Both the position numbers and the translations under genes were made by a program. Of a DNA stretch of 64,000 bases, positions 44,101 to 53,221 are shown piece after piece. The notes under the pieces were generated by a model. That model saw only the letters and a list, made by a program, of their open reading frames with translations. It ran no database searches and was not told the DNA's origin. Location of the stretch: contig CP039459.1 of the NCBI GenBank assembly GCA_004843165.1, positions 1,339,501 to 1,403,500 of the forward strand. Reading direction: 5' to 3'. Source of the DNA: Acetobacteraceae bacterium. GTDB taxonomy: Bacteria; Pseudomonadota; Alphaproteobacteria; Acetobacterales; Acetobacteraceae. Each line of letters begins with the position of its first letter. Position 1 is the stretch's first letter.

Positions 44101-47100
44101 GCTGTAAGGGTAGCGGGGCCGCCACCTGTTGCATTGGGGTCATTTGTTGCGCCGGCAAGGTCGCCGACTTGGATCTGTCCCTTATCGACATTGATTGTGC
44201 CGTGATTGACATTAACACTTGCCGTCCCGGTGCCTTGTGTTGTGCCAATTTGCAGGGTTGGATAGCCGGTAATCTGGCCGTTTGAATCAATGGAAGGATT
44301 TGCTTGAATGGTTAAAGTTCCGCCATTAGAGATGTCGGCGCTGCTACCTGCGGCGACTTTAACGTAACCATTACCGTTCCCTGCGGGTTTCCCAGCATCC
44401 CCAACAGTTAGGGAAGAACCATCTACATTGAGTGTGCCTGTACCACCGCCGCCGCCCAGATAGACGCTGTCGGCAGCGACTTTACTGCCGTTATCAATCT
44501 TGACATTGCCTGTAGATCCCTTGCCATAGCCTGCGATAAGTCCGTCGCCTATGGTGGCTTGAGCCCCGTGATCGAAAGTTAGGTTGCCGACAGAGCCTGC
44601 ATTATTCCCGACAGTGACACGACCTGCGATTGTGGAGGTGCCGCCATTCTGGGTGAGGCTGTTCTGTGTCCCGCTATAACCGACGATGACACCATTGCCT
44701 TGATCATTATAAGTTGTATTTGTCAGCGTAGCGGTTGCGGAGGAATTGCCGCCTTCACCGATGGTAAGGCCGCCGTTAATGGTTGAATCTGTCGCTGTAA
44801 GGGTAGCGGGGCCGCCACCTGTTGCATTGGGGTCATTTGTTGCGCCGGCAAGGTCGCCGACTTGGATCTGTCCCTTATCGACATTGATTGTGCCGTGATT
44901 GACATTAACACTTGCCGTCCCGGTGCCTTGTGTTGTGCCAATTTGCAGGGTTGGATAGCCGGTAATCTGGCCGTTTGAATCAATGGAAGGATTTGCTTGA
45001 ATGGTTAAAGTTCCGCCATTAGAGATGTCGGCGCTGCTACCTGCGGCGACTTTAACGTAACCATTACCGTTCCCTGCGGGTTTCCCAGCATCCCCAACAG
45101 TTAGGGAAGAACCATCTACATTGAGTGTGCCTGTACCACCGCCGCCGCCCAGATAGACGCTGTCGGCAGCGACTTTACTGCCGTTATCAATCTTGACATT
45201 GCCTGTAGATCCCTTGCCATAGCCTGCGATAAGTCCGTCGCCTATGGTGGCTTGAGCCCCGTGATCGAAAGTTAGGTTGCCGACAGAGCCTGCATTATTC
45301 CCGACAGTGACACGACCTGCGATTGTGGAGGTGCCGCCATTCTGGGTGAGGCTGTTCTGTGTCCCGCTATAACCGACGATGACACCATTGCCTTGATCAT
45401 TATAAGTTGTATTTGTCAGCGTAGCGGTTGCGGAGGAATTGCCGCCTTCACCGATGGTAAGGCCGCCGTTAATGGTTGAATCTGTCGCTGTAAGGGTAGC
45501 GGGGCCGCCACCTGTTGCATTGGGGTCATTTGTTGCGCCGGCAAGGTCGCCGACTTGGATCTGTCCCTTATCGACATTGATTGTGCCGTGATTGACATTA
45601 ACACTTGCCGTCCCGGTGCCTTGTGTTGTGCCAATTTGCAGGGTTGGATAGCCGGTAATCTGGCCGTTTGAATCAATGGAAGGATTTGCTTGAATGGTTA
45701 AAGTTCCGCCATTAGAGATGTCGGCGCTGCTACCTGCGGCGACTTTAACGTAACCATTACCGTTCCCTGCGGGTTTCCCAGCATCCCCAACAGTTAAGGA
45801 AGAACCATCTACATTGAGTGTGCCTGTACCACCGCCGCCGCCCAGATAGACGCTGTCGGCAGCGACTTTACTGCCGTTATCAATCTTGACATTGCCTGTA
45901 GATCCCTTGCCATAGCCTGCGATAAGTCCGTCGCCTATGGTGGCTTGAGCCCCGTGATCGAAAGTTAGGTTGCCGACAGAGCCTGCATTATTCCCGACAG
46001 TGACACGACCTGCGATTGTGGAGGTGCCGCCATTCTGGGTGAGGCTGTTCTGTGTCCCGCTATAACCGACGATGACACCATTGCCTTGATCATTATAAGT
46101 TGTATTTGTCAGCGTAGCGGTTGCGGAGGAATTGCCGCCTTCACCGATGGTAAGGCCGCCGTTAATGGTTGAATCTGTCGCTGTAAGGGTAGCGGGGCCG
46201 CCACCTGTTGCATTGGGGTCATTTGTTGCGCCGGCAAGGTCGCCGACTTGGATCTGTCCCTTATCGACATTGATTGTGCCGTGATTGACATTAACACTTG
46301 CCGTCCCGGTGCCTTGTGTTGTGCCAATTTGCAGGGTTGGATAGCCGGTAATCTGGCCGTTTGAATCAATGGAAGGATTTGCTTGAATGGTTAAAGTTCC
46401 GCCATTAGAGATGTCGGCGCTGCTACCTGCGGCGACTTTAACGTAACCATTACCGTTCCCTGCGGGTTTCCCAGCATCCCCAACAGTTAGGGAAGAACCA
46501 TCTACATTGAGTGTGCCTGTACCACCGCCGCCGCCCAGATAGACGCTGTCGGCAGCGACTTTACTGCCGTTATCAATCTTGACATTGCCTGTAGATCCCT
46601 TGCCATAGCCTGCGATAAGTCCGTCGCCTATGGTGGCTTGAGCCCCGTGATCGAAAGTTAGGTTGCCGACAGAGCCTGCATTATTCCCGACAGTGACACG
46701 ACCTGCGATTGTGGAGGTGCCGCCATTCTGGGTGAGGCTGTTCTGTGTCCCGCTATAACCGACGATGACACCATTGCCTTGATCATTATAAGTTGTATTT
46801 GTCAGCGTAGCGGTTGCGGAGGAATTGCCGCCTTCACCGATGGTAAGGCCGCCGTTAATGGTTGAATCTGTCGCTGTAAGGGTAGCGGGGCCGCCACCTG
46901 TTGCATTGGGGTCATTTGTTGCGCCGGCAAGGTCGCCGACTTGGATCTGTCCCTTATCGACATTGATTGTGCCGTGATTGACATTAACACTTGCCGTCCC
47001 GGTGCCTTGTGTTGTGCCAATTTGCAGGGTTGGATAGCCGGTAATCTGGCCGTTTGAATCAATGGAAGGATTTGCTTGAATGGTTAAAGTTCCGCCATTA

Positions 47101-47438
47101 GAGATGTCGGCGCTGCTACCTGCGGCGACTTTAACGTAACCATTACCGTTCCCTGCGGGTTTCCCAGCATCCCCAACAGTTAAGGAAGAACCATCCACAT
47201 TGAGTGGATCTTGAGTGGTAACATCAATATGGGATATTGTGCGTGTATCGGCTTCTTTCATTTCAGCGATGGGGATGGGGCGTGCTTTAGCCCATACACT
47301 ATCAGTGAGTGATAAGATTGAAAAAGTGAGCGCTGATAAAATAAAACGTTTTTGCCAAAAAAGTTTATAATGCGATTCTTTCTGAGTGAGGAGATTTGAG
47401 TTGCAACTTTGTTTATGAGTGAAATGAGCCATGCACAA
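41151..47438 (-). CDS. Giant autotransporter with six-fold passenger repeats
   Basis: A type V secreted outer-membrane protein of about 2093-2095 residues. An unusually long signal region ends in TDSVWA near residue 50. Residues 81-1466 are six copies of a 231-residue unit rich in G, N, T and S, of the type that forms a beta-helix (NVDGSSLTVGDAGKPAGNG, ATLTNTTYNDQGNGVIVGYS). A partial seventh copy follows to about 1505. The last 290 or so residues form the beta-barrel, ending in the expected C-terminal phenylalanine (AKIAF). AGGAGG is 6 bases from a TTG at 47438 and 12 from the ATG at 47432, so either may be used. Likely an adhesin or surface-display protein. Confidence 0.93.
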   Translation of the reverse strand: MCMAHFTHKQSCNSNLLTQKESHYKLFWQKRFILSALTFSILSLTDSVWAKARPIPIAEMKEADTRTISHIDVTTQDPLNVDGSSLTVGDAGKPAGNGNGYVKVAAGSSADISNGGTLTIQANPSIDSNGQITGYPTLQIGTTQGTGTASVNVNHGTINVDKGQIQVGDLAGATNDPNATGGGPATLTATDSTINGGLTIGEGGNSSATATLTNTTYNDQGNGVIVGYSGTQNSLTQNGGTSTIAGRVTVGNNAGSVGNLTFDHGAQATIGDGLIAGYGKGSTGNVKIDNGSKVAADSVYLGGGGGTGTLNVDGSSLTVGDAGKPAGNGNGYVKVAAGSSADISNGGTLTIQANPSIDSNGQITGYPTLQIGTTQGTGTASVNVNHGTINVDKGQIQVGDLAGATNDPNATGGGPATLTATDSTINGGLTIGEGGNSSATATLTNTTYNDQGNGVIVGYSGTQNSLTQNGGTSTIAGRVTVGNNAGSVGNLTFDHGAQATIGDGLIAGYGKGSTGNVKIDNGSKVAADSVYLGGGGGTGTLNVDGSSLTVGDAGKPAGNGNGYVKVAAGSSADISNGGTLTIQANPSIDSNGQITGYPTLQIGTTQGTGTASVNVNHGTINVDKGQIQVGDLAGATNDPNATGGGPATLTATDSTINGGLTIGEGGNSSATATLTNTTYNDQGNGVIVGYSGTQNSLTQNGGTSTIAGRVTVGNNAGSVGNLTFDHGAQATIGDGLIAGYGKGSTGNVKIDNGSKVAADSVYLGGGGGTGTLNVDGSSLTVGDAGKPAGNGNGYVKVAAGSSADISNGGTLTIQANPSIDSNGQITGYPTLQIGTTQGTGTASVNVNHGTINVDKGQIQVGDLAGATNDPNATGGGPATLTATDSTINGGLTIGEGGNSSATATLTNTTYNDQGNGVIVGYSGTQNSLTQNGGTSTIAGRVTVGNNAGSVGNLTFDHGAQATIGDGLIAGYGKGSTGNVKIDNGSKVAADSVYLGGGGGTGTLNVDGSSLTVGDAGKPAGNGNGYVKVAAGSSADISNGGTLTIQANPSIDSNGQITGYPTLQIGTTQGTGTASVNVNHGTINVDKGQIQVGDLAGATNDPNATGGGPATLTATDSTINGGLTIGEGGNSSATATLTNTTYNDQGNGVIVGYSGTQNSLTQNGGTSTIAGRVTVGNNAGSVGNLTFDHGAQATIGDGLIAGYGKGSTGNVKIDNGSKVAADSVYLGGGGGTGTLNVDGSSLTVGDAGKPAGNGNGYVKVAAGSSADISNGGTLTIQANPSIDSNGQITGYPTLQIGTTQGTGTASVNVNHGTINVDKGQIQVGDLAGATNDPNATGGGPATLTATDSTINGGLTIGEGGNSSATATLTNTTYNDQGNGVIVGYSGTQNSLTQNGGTSTIAGRVTVGNNAGSVGNLTFDHGAQATIGDGLIAGYGKGSTGNVKIDNGSKVAADSVYLGGGGGTGTLNVDGSSLTVGDAGKPAGNGNGYVKVAAGSSADISNGGTLTLLSQNEYHLSSSNTALPSKMSAALSPPSGTINVSGTSNAESTLAGIGIIDGNVNIRDHGAINAGFGTGTLTVNGNTTMTSDSKLITDLGSRPEVTNLYDSGTFTFQNGTSLVANVAKGAELQVNQAYDLIHADGGLVRGDNGKAKFSYDENGVIGASGANGYGVLTTTGLEYSKDDVKITLQFDAAKGLGWGGDRNQTGTAQRLSPSVDNPNSPLHGIASILAGSDNEQRLYNLTQMDGEIASDMRTGNINNNFWVRDSVNNRLDCLEDTFRQIGDGKATNSNVCGVTGKKVNVWGNMYGGLGGQNGHSGWDYAAKTRDNEAGFIWGVDGEIGSEGYAEDRWHVGMMMGYGSVMESASGVSSSGESNNANIGMYFGKQVRFDNQNFFTFHGQFGYTWNIMSWHRSVDLQGAAAQYNQSLHANELGGTAHINAEIAYKHVFNLWGTPLELAPTGSITYLNYEQGSYHETGGNLALHGAATNTNLGYGFMGAKIATNFNIGNVVITPHGKFGYRRSFGANQSYTHTGFEALGGGTDGLSIVGVPVVQDQALTELGFDVHPTEYLSFGANYVGLYGGHSQTMSGGQLSAKIAF
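42925..47198 (-). repeat. 693-bp tandem repeats, six complete copies plus a partial
   Basis: The same 693-base unit recurs in frame from 47198 down to 43041 (six full copies). A partial copy (43040 to about 42925) merges into unique passenger sequence. Reading copies against each other I see only one internal difference, A instead of G at 45797 and 47183, and a C/T change at the outer edge near 47194. Each unit encodes 231 residues without disrupting the frame, so copy number can change by recombination without inactivating the gene. Confidence 0.97.
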
Positions 47439-47673
47439 CGTAAACCTCCTTTTAATTTATAATTTAAGGTCCCGCTGTTGAGCTAAAGCTCAAAAAAAGC
47501 GTGTAATTAAGACCGTATTGTATGTAATTTAGTTGTCGGAAAGATCCCTTATTGAGTACATGCTTAATGTTAAAAGGAAAGGATTTCAAGTAATTTTTAT
47601 TAAAAATAAATTGCTCTATCGAATTCTTTAACGGAAATACAAGAATTTTTAATGGAAAATAGAGATAAAAAAA
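47439..47673. other. Upstream region of the autotransporter gene
   Basis: No gene is visible in this AT-rich stretch. It carries the AGGAGG ribosome site (about 47445-47450) of the autotransporter and a long leader that must hold its promoter. I see no clear operator or phase-variable tract. Confidence 0.4.
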
Positions 47674-47702
47674 TTGCCTCTTTATTAAATATAAAGAGGC
47701 AA
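47674..47702 (-). terminator. Rho-independent terminator after etfA
   Basis: A 12-bp perfect stem (47674-47685 with 47691-47702) is followed on the minus strand by seven T residues (plus-strand 47667-47673). Confidence 0.9.
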
Positions 47703-47734
47703 AAAATCATTTATTACTTAGTCTGTATTATTTA

Positions 47735-48664
47735 TTATTTTGAAAGTTTTTGTAATTCTGCCGTTAAAATGGGGAGAATTTCAAAAAGATCGCCTTCGAT
47801 TCCATAGTCCGCATAGCTAAAGATAGGAGCTTGGGGATCTAGATTGATCGCAAAGATAATTTTGCTGTCTTTAATCCCTGCTAAATGTTGTGGAGCACCG
47901 GAAAGGCCTACGGCAAGATAAAGGTTAGGGGCAACAATTTTACCTGTTTGTCCGACTTGTAACTCGTTTGGCGCAAAATCAGAATCGACAGCGGCACGAG
48001 AGGCACCAATCCCTGCATTAAGAATTTCTGCTAAAGGATCTAGCAGCTCGTTAAAGGCGGCAGCACTTTTGAAGCCTTTTCCGCCGGAAACAATAATTTT
48101 AGCGGTTTCAAGATCTCTTTTTGCATTACTTGCTGTCTCTTTTCCGAGAAATTGAACGGGATAGGCTGTGATATTTTCGTTTGAAAGTGTGATGATTTCG
48201 GCGTGCGTGCCTGTTTGTTCTGACGGTTCAAAAGAGGCGGCACGAATAAGAAGAATTTTTGTCTTGTCTTTGCTCTGCACTTTGGCAAGTGCGGCCCCGG
48301 CATAGACGGGGCGAACAAATGTATCGGCAGAGAGAATGTCAGTAACTTCTGTAATTGGCTGGACATCTAACAAACCAGCAAGGCGAGGTAGAATGTTTTT
48401 TGCCTCTGAGGTGCCTGCTGCAAGAATATGGGTGTAATCTTGGGAGATTTTTTTTAAAATTTCCGCTGAAGAGCCTTCTAAGATGTCTTGAGGAAGAAGA
48501 TAGACTTTCCCAATGCCAAAAAGGTTTTTAGCCGCTTCTTCCGGCATATCGCTGAGGAGAACGGCATCGATCTCTCCGCCTAATTTTTTTGCCGCCGTTA
48601 AAGCAGACAAAGAGGCAGGGAGGATTTTTTGATTTTCAGTTTGAATAAGAACAAGAGATTTCAT
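47735..48664 (-). CDS. etfA: Electron transfer flavoprotein alpha subunit
   Basis: FAD-carrying subunit of ETF, which collects electrons from acyl-CoA and other dehydrogenases. At 309 residues it has normal length. The C-terminal FAD domain shows IVSGGKGFKS, GIGASRAAVDSDF, QVGQTGKIVAPNLYLAVGLSGAPQHLAGIKDSKIIFAINLDP in consecutive blocks, and ends DYGIEGDLFEILPIL. The start overlaps the etfB stop by 4 bases. Confidence 0.97.
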   Translation of the reverse strand: MKSLVLIQTENQKILPASLSALTAAKKLGGEIDAVLLSDMPEEAAKNLFGIGKVYLLPQDILEGSSAEILKKISQDYTHILAAGTSEAKNILPRLAGLLDVQPITEVTDILSADTFVRPVYAGAALAKVQSKDKTKILLIRAASFEPSEQTGTHAEIITLSNENITAYPVQFLGKETASNAKRDLETAKIIVSGGKGFKSAAAFNELLDPLAEILNAGIGASRAAVDSDFAPNELQVGQTGKIVAPNLYLAVGLSGAPQHLAGIKDSKIIFAINLDPQAPIFSYADYGIEGDLFEILPILTAELQKLSK

Positions 48665-49434
48665 TGGAATTTCTGCTTCATTTCATGAATTTTTTCGGCC
48701 AATTCTTTTACGCTCTGGAGCTTGACCATTTCAGGACGTTTCGGAAGATCATTGATCTCAAGAATTTCAAGTCTTGGTGTCAAATCATTTGCGTTTAAAC
48801 CAAGTTCCTCTGCGGTTATCGCTGTGATTGGTTTTTTACGTGCCTTCATAATATTTGGCAGAGAGGCATAGCGTGGCTCGTTTAAACGCAGGTCAGCTGT
48901 GATAACCGCAGGAAGAGTGAGAGAGATTTTCTCAATTCCTTTGTCACTTTCTTTCGAAACCTCAGCCCTGTCGCCTTTGATTTCTATTTCACTGGCAAAG
49001 CAGGCTTGTGGCCAGTTGAGTTTTGCGGCCAAAATCTGACTTGTTGCATTGAAATCATCATCAATGGCTTGCTTGCCCATAAGAACCAGAGAAATCTCTT
49101 CTTTTTGCACAATTTTGTGCAGAATTTTTGCAATCGCTAAAGGTTCTAGATTTTTAAGGCCGTCATTTTCTGTTTTGAAATGGATTGCCCGATCTGCCCC
49201 CATAGCAAGACCTGTCCGGAGAACATCCTGTGCTTTCTGGGAGCCAATGGAGATAATAATAATTTCAGAAGCTTGTTGCTTTTCTTTGAGGCGCAAGGCT
49301 TCTTCGAGAGCGATCTCATCAAAAGGATTAGGGGAATGTTTTAAATTATCCGTTTCCATTTTGCTGTTATCAGCGGCAATAAGAGGTTTGATATTGGGAT
49401 CAACCACCCGTTTAAACGGGACAAGGATTTTCAT
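48661..49434 (-). CDS. etfB: Electron transfer flavoprotein beta subunit
   Basis: AMP-binding partner of EtfA. From the start at 49434 it has 257 residues, beginning MKILVPFKRVVDPNIK. Family marks include NPFDEIALEEALRLKE, GADRAIHF, the flavin/AMP loop GKQAIDDDFNATSQILAAKLNWPQ, and LPAVITADLRLNEPRYASLPNIMKARKK in successive parts. GGAT precedes the ATG. Coupled to etfA by a 4-base overlap. Confidence 0.97.
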   Translation of the reverse strand: MKILVPFKRVVDPNIKPLIAADNSKMETDNLKHSPNPFDEIALEEALRLKEKQQASEIIIISIGSQKAQDVLRTGLAMGADRAIHFKTENDGLKNLEPLAIAKILHKIVQKEEISLVLMGKQAIDDDFNATSQILAAKLNWPQACFASEIEIKGDRAEVSKESDKGIEKISLTLPAVITADLRLNEPRYASLPNIMKARKKPITAITAEELGLNANDLTPRLEILEINDLPKRPEMVKLQSVKELAEKIHEMKQKFQ

Positions 49435-49530
49435 AACACAATCCATTTATGGGAAATTAAAAGAAAAATACGCCCTAAGATATAATCTTTTAGATAAAAA
49501 TTTTGTAGGGTCGTTGCTGCGAAGATGAAA

Positions 49531-49558
49531 AATAAGAGGAAAGAGAATTTCCCCTTAT
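49531..49558 (-). terminator. Terminator after the ETF-QO gene
   Basis: An imperfect 12-bp stem (49531-49542 with 49547-49558, one mismatch) is followed on the minus strand by a T-rich stretch. It separates ETF-QO from etfBA, which then need their own promoter. Confidence 0.6.
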
Positions 49559-49564
49559 TATTTC

Positions 49565-51214
49565 TTACATACCGGGGCCGTAATTCGGGCCGCTTCCGCC
49601 CTCCGGCGGCACCCATTCCAATTCTTGGCGTGTATCTTTAATCACGCAGCTTTTGCAGTGGAGACAATTTTGCGGCGAAACCTTTAAAATATGGCGTCCG
49701 AACTTTGTCGGGCTTGGTTCTGTTTCATAGACACCCGCAGGACAAAAGCGTGTTTCAGGTGCTTTGAAACGATCCCAGTTCATTTCTTCCCAAGTAGCCG
49801 TGGTTCCGATTTTTAAATGATCGGGCTGGTTATCATCATGGGTGATATTGGCCAAAAAGACGGAAGAGGGGCGGTCAAAAGTTAATTGATTATCCGGTTT
49901 TGGATAGTCAATTTCGGGCATTTCATCTGCATTGCGGAGGGATTGACTGTCCGAACGGTGATGTCTTAGCGTCCAAGGAAGTTTTCCACGAAAAATTGTC
50001 TCATCTAAAAAAACATAAGGTGCGGCAAGAATGGTGCCTAAACGGGCAAAAGCAGGGCGAATATTTCGTGCTTTATAGAGTTCTTTGCCAAGCCATGAAT
50101 CTTTAAAGCGCTTTTCAAAAGAGCTGGCTTCTGCTTCGTTGTTTTTGAAGGCTTCCAAAATGGCTTCAGCGCCAAGCATTCCTGATTTCATTGCTGTATG
50201 AATGCCTTTAAGTCTTGGTACATTCAAAAATCCAGCAGAATCGCCAATAAGAATACCGCCGGGGAAAGAAAGTTTTGGCAGGGCTTGCCAGCCGCCCTCA
50301 GAGAGTGCTCTTGCCCCATAGCCAATGCGTCTGCCGCCTTCGAAATGTTTTGCAAAAGCAGGATGCTTTTTCAGGCGCTGCATTTCCTCAAAAGGAGAAA
50401 GCCAAGGATTTTCATAGTCCAGCGCAACAACAAAACCGTAAGAAACAAGATTTTTTCCATAATGGTAGAGGAAACCCCCGCCATAGGTTTTGTTATCTAA
50501 AGGCCAGCCGAAACTATGCTGGATGAAGCCTGGACGATGTTTTTCTGCTGGGATTTCCCAGACTTCTTTAATGCCAAGGCCATAGGTTTGCGGATCACTT
50601 TCAGCCGAGAGGTTGAAAAGGCATCTTGCGTGATGGGTTAAGGAGCCACGGACCCCTTCTGCAAGAATTGTTTGCCTCGCCCGAAGGAGCATTCCCGGCA
50701 TAAAGTCAGCTTTTTCCTCGCCCTCACGGTTTAGTCCCATATCTCCTGTAATAATGCCGATTACTTTATTATCTTCGGTCGCCAATTTTGAGCCTGCAAA
50801 GCCCGGATAGATCTCAACGCCAAGCTCTTCGGCAATGGCTGCAAGTTTTTTGCAAAACTCAGAGAGTGAGAGGGCGAAATTTCCATGATTATTTTTACTT
50901 GGCAATAAAAGGGAAACAAAAGGGATGGAAAATTTCTTTTTGTGCGTCAGGAAAAAGAGCTTTTCTGTACGCACAGGGGTTGTAAGGCCTAATTCCTCTA
51001 AAGAATGGTCAGGCAAAAGCTCTTTGACGGCACGAGGATCCATCAAAGCACCGGAGACGATATGCCCGCCAATTTCGGAACTTTTTTCAATAAGGCAGAC
51101 AGAAAGGGAAGGATCAGTCTTTTTTAAAGCAATTGCAGCGGAAAGACCGGCAGGGCCTGCCCCAGCAATGAGGACATCGAAGGCCATTTCTTCCCGTTCG
51201 ATAGGCTCTGACAT
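49565..51214 (-). CDS. Electron transfer flavoprotein-ubiquinone oxidoreductase
   Basis: Membrane-associated flavoprotein that passes electrons from ETF to ubiquinone. The start at 51214 follows AGGAGA by 8 bases and gives 549 residues, the usual length; the frame is open to 51391 and another ATG at 51241 has a weaker site. The N-terminal FAD motif is DVLIAGAGPAGLSAAIAL. The middle has IQHSFGWPLDNKTYGGGFLYH and GDSAGFLNVPRLKGIHTAMKSG. The C-terminal [4Fe-4S] cluster cysteines are in RFCPAGVYE and NCLHCKSCVIKD. It works with etfAB next door. Sometimes named etfD or fixC-like. Confidence 0.96.
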   Translation of the reverse strand: MSEPIEREEMAFDVLIAGAGPAGLSAAIALKKTDPSLSVCLIEKSSEIGGHIVSGALMDPRAVKELLPDHSLEELGLTTPVRTEKLFFLTHKKKFSIPFVSLLLPSKNNHGNFALSLSEFCKKLAAIAEELGVEIYPGFAGSKLATEDNKVIGIITGDMGLNREGEEKADFMPGMLLRARQTILAEGVRGSLTHHARCLFNLSAESDPQTYGLGIKEVWEIPAEKHRPGFIQHSFGWPLDNKTYGGGFLYHYGKNLVSYGFVVALDYENPWLSPFEEMQRLKKHPAFAKHFEGGRRIGYGARALSEGGWQALPKLSFPGGILIGDSAGFLNVPRLKGIHTAMKSGMLGAEAILEAFKNNEAEASSFEKRFKDSWLGKELYKARNIRPAFARLGTILAAPYVFLDETIFRGKLPWTLRHHRSDSQSLRNADEMPEIDYPKPDNQLTFDRPSSVFLANITHDDNQPDHLKIGTTATWEEMNWDRFKAPETRFCPAGVYETEPSPTKFGRHILKVSPQNCLHCKSCVIKDTRQELEWVPPEGGSGPNYGPGM

Positions 51215-51260
51215 AACGCTTTCTCCTAATGTTTCTGTCATTTTATACCTTTTGCAAAGA

Positions 51261-52019
51261 CTAGTCTTCCGCTTTGATTGGCAAACCTTTATTTTCAAAT
51301 TCCCAATAAAGACAATCCCTTCCTTCACGGAAAGCTTTCGCTTCATAGCGGGTCGGAGACCAACCTGCTGGTCTTGTCGTAGCCGGTTCAAAAACTTTAA
51401 AAAGATTTTGGTGATCCATTACTTCCCGTACCCACTCTTGATAAACAGGATGATCGGTGGCAACACGCCACTTCCCGCCGGGTTTAATGACACGTGCAAG
51501 CTTTTTGAGATTGTCTGGATGCACAAAACGGCGTTTGGCATGACGTTTTTTAGGCCAAGGATCTGGAAAAAAGAGGCAGGCCCCATCTAAAGAAGCTGTT
51601 GGCAGGGCATCTAAAAGGACACGAGCATCTTTCGCCCAAAGGCGCACAGGTGCCATTTCCCCCTTTTCTTTTTCCTCTTCGACAAGGCGTCCGAGAAGAG
51701 AGCAGATGCCATTTTCAAAGAATTCGGAAGCGATATAGCGTTTTTCGCCACGTTCCATTTCTTTGGAAATATGTTCGCCACTTCCAAAACCGATTTCAAG
51801 CCATAGCGGCATAGAGGCCGTTGTTTCCGGGAAATCACGCAGCGGATTTTCTGGATGTTCGAGACTGAAGCGGGGAAGCTCCTGCGTGAGAAGCTCCTCT
51901 TGCCGTTGGCGTAAAGGATGCCCAAGGCGTCGCCCATAAAGGCGTGTCGGCTGTGCCTTTAGCTCTGAAAGTTCTCCTCCGCTTTTCGCAGAGGAGAGAT
52001 CAATAACTTTATCGTTCAT
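51261..52019 (-). CDS. trmB: tRNA (guanine-N7-)-methyltransferase
   Basis: SAM-dependent enzyme that methylates G46 in the tRNA variable loop. From 52019 it has 252 residues. The SAM-binding LEIGFGSGEHI and the diagnostic FFPDPWPKKRHAKRRF are present, with a final TRYEAKAFREGRDCLYWEFE. The N-terminal basic region (RLYGRRLGHPLRQRQEELL) is usual. It lies 23 bases after metK in the same direction, so it probably shares the metK transcript and any leader control. Confidence 0.95.
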   Translation of the reverse strand: MNDKVIDLSSAKSGGELSELKAQPTRLYGRRLGHPLRQRQEELLTQELPRFSLEHPENPLRDFPETTASMPLWLEIGFGSGEHISKEMERGEKRYIASEFFENGICSLLGRLVEEEKEKGEMAPVRLWAKDARVLLDALPTASLDGACLFFPDPWPKKRHAKRRFVHPDNLKKLARVIKPGGKWRVATDHPVYQEWVREVMDHQNLFKVFEPATTRPAGWSPTRYEAKAFREGRDCLYWEFENKGLPIKAED

Positions 52020-52042
52020 AATACGCAATGACTTAAACGGAA

Positions 52043-53221
52043 TTAGCGGTTAAGCGCTGTCTTGAGCGCAGGCACTAAATCTGTACGTTCCCATGTAAAA
52101 GTGTCTAAAGCCGCATCGGGTTCACGTCCAAAATGCCCATAAGCAGAGGTTGGAACGTAAATTGGACGATTGAGGCGGAGATGCTCACGAATACCTCTTG
52201 GAGAGAGATCCATGACCTGATTAAGAATGCGCGCAAGCTTATCCTCGTCTACATCTTTACCTGTGCCGTCCATGTCAACATAAATGGACAAAGGACGAGC
52301 AACGCCAATGGCATAGCTCAGCTGGATGGTGCAACGTTCAGATAGACCTGCCGCAACAACATTTTTGGCAAGGTAACGGGCCGCATAGGCAGCAGAACGG
52401 TCAACCTTGGTCGGGTCTTTGCCTGAGAAGGCACCACCGCCGTGTGGTGCCGCACCGCCGTAAGTGTCCACGATAATTTTACGCCCGGTTACCCCGGCAT
52501 CGCCATCAGGGCCACCGATTTCAAAAATCCCTGTTGGATTGACGAAAAGTTTATCGTCATGAAGTTTCCAATCAGAGGGTAACACTTTGGTGATCGTTTG
52601 AGAGACAAGATTGCGAATATCTTCCTGTTTGACATTCTGCCCGTGCTGGGTGGAGACAACAATGGAATCTATGTCGACAGGCTTGCCATTCTCATAGCGC
52701 AAAGTCACTTGGCTTTTTGCATCCGGCTCAAGAATGCTCGAAGGGTTTTCACGACGTAAACGACGCAATTCATGGAGCAGGTTATGGGCATAGTAAAGCG
52801 GGGCAGGCATAAGGGATGGGGTTTCACTGCTGGCATAGCCAAACATGATCCCTTGATCTCCGGCACCCTCTTCTTTTTCAGCAGAGGCATCAACACCCTG
52901 TGCGATATGGGCAGATTGTGCATGTAAGTGGGAGGTGATTTCAGCATTCTTCCAAGAAAAACCTTCTTGGTCATAGCCAATATCTTTAATGGCCTCACGG
53001 ATGAGATCTGGTAATGCCTTTGCGACTGCTTCCGGCCCTCTGATTTCACCGGCTAAAACAACACGGTTGGTTGTTACCAATGTTTCACAAGCGACCCGTG
53101 CTTCAGGATCTTGGGCTAGGTAAGCATCTAAAACTGTATCAGAAATACGATCCGCCACTTTGTCAGGATGACCTTCGGAGACGGACTCGGATGTAAAATA
53201 AAAATTGCCGTTATTGCGCAC
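52043..53221 (-). CDS. metK: S-adenosylmethionine synthetase
   Basis: Makes S-adenosylmethionine from methionine and ATP. The 392 residues contain [30 protein letters not shown], the P-loop-like [25 protein letters not shown], and RDIRPKGI-like [16 protein letters not shown]. The reading frame begins at GTG 53221, with GAGAGG 7 bases before it; no ATG is available nearby. The 140-base leader is strongly structured and may sense SAM. Followed by trmB. Confidence 0.97.
   Translation of the reverse strand: MRNNGNFYFTSESVSEGHPDKVADRISDTVLDAYLAQDPEARVACETLVTTNRVVLAGEIRGPEAVAKALPDLIREAIKDIGYDQEGFSWKNAEITSHLHAQSAHIAQGVDASAEKEEGAGDQGIMFGYASSETPSLMPAPLYYAHNLLHELRRLRRENPSSILEPDAKSQVTLRYENGKPVDIDSIVVSTQHGQNVKQEDIRNLVSQTITKVLPSDWKLHDDKLFVNPTGIFEIGGPDGDAGVTGRKIIVDTYGGAAPHGGGAFSGKDPTKVDRSAAYAARYLAKNVVAAGLSERCTIQLSYAIGVARPLSIYVDMDGTGKDVDEDKLARILNQVMDLSPRGIREHLRLNRPIYVPTSAYGHFGREPDAALDTFTWERTDLVPALKTALNR

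Noticed and set aside
43337-47062. Six identical 86-residue ORFs in another frame of the autotransporter repeats
   Set aside because: They are shadows of the 693-base unit in a different minus-strand frame, spaced exactly by the repeat length, with no ribosome site of their own.
42925-47198. CRISPR array
   Set aside because: The repeats are 693 bases, have no spacers and encode continuous protein.
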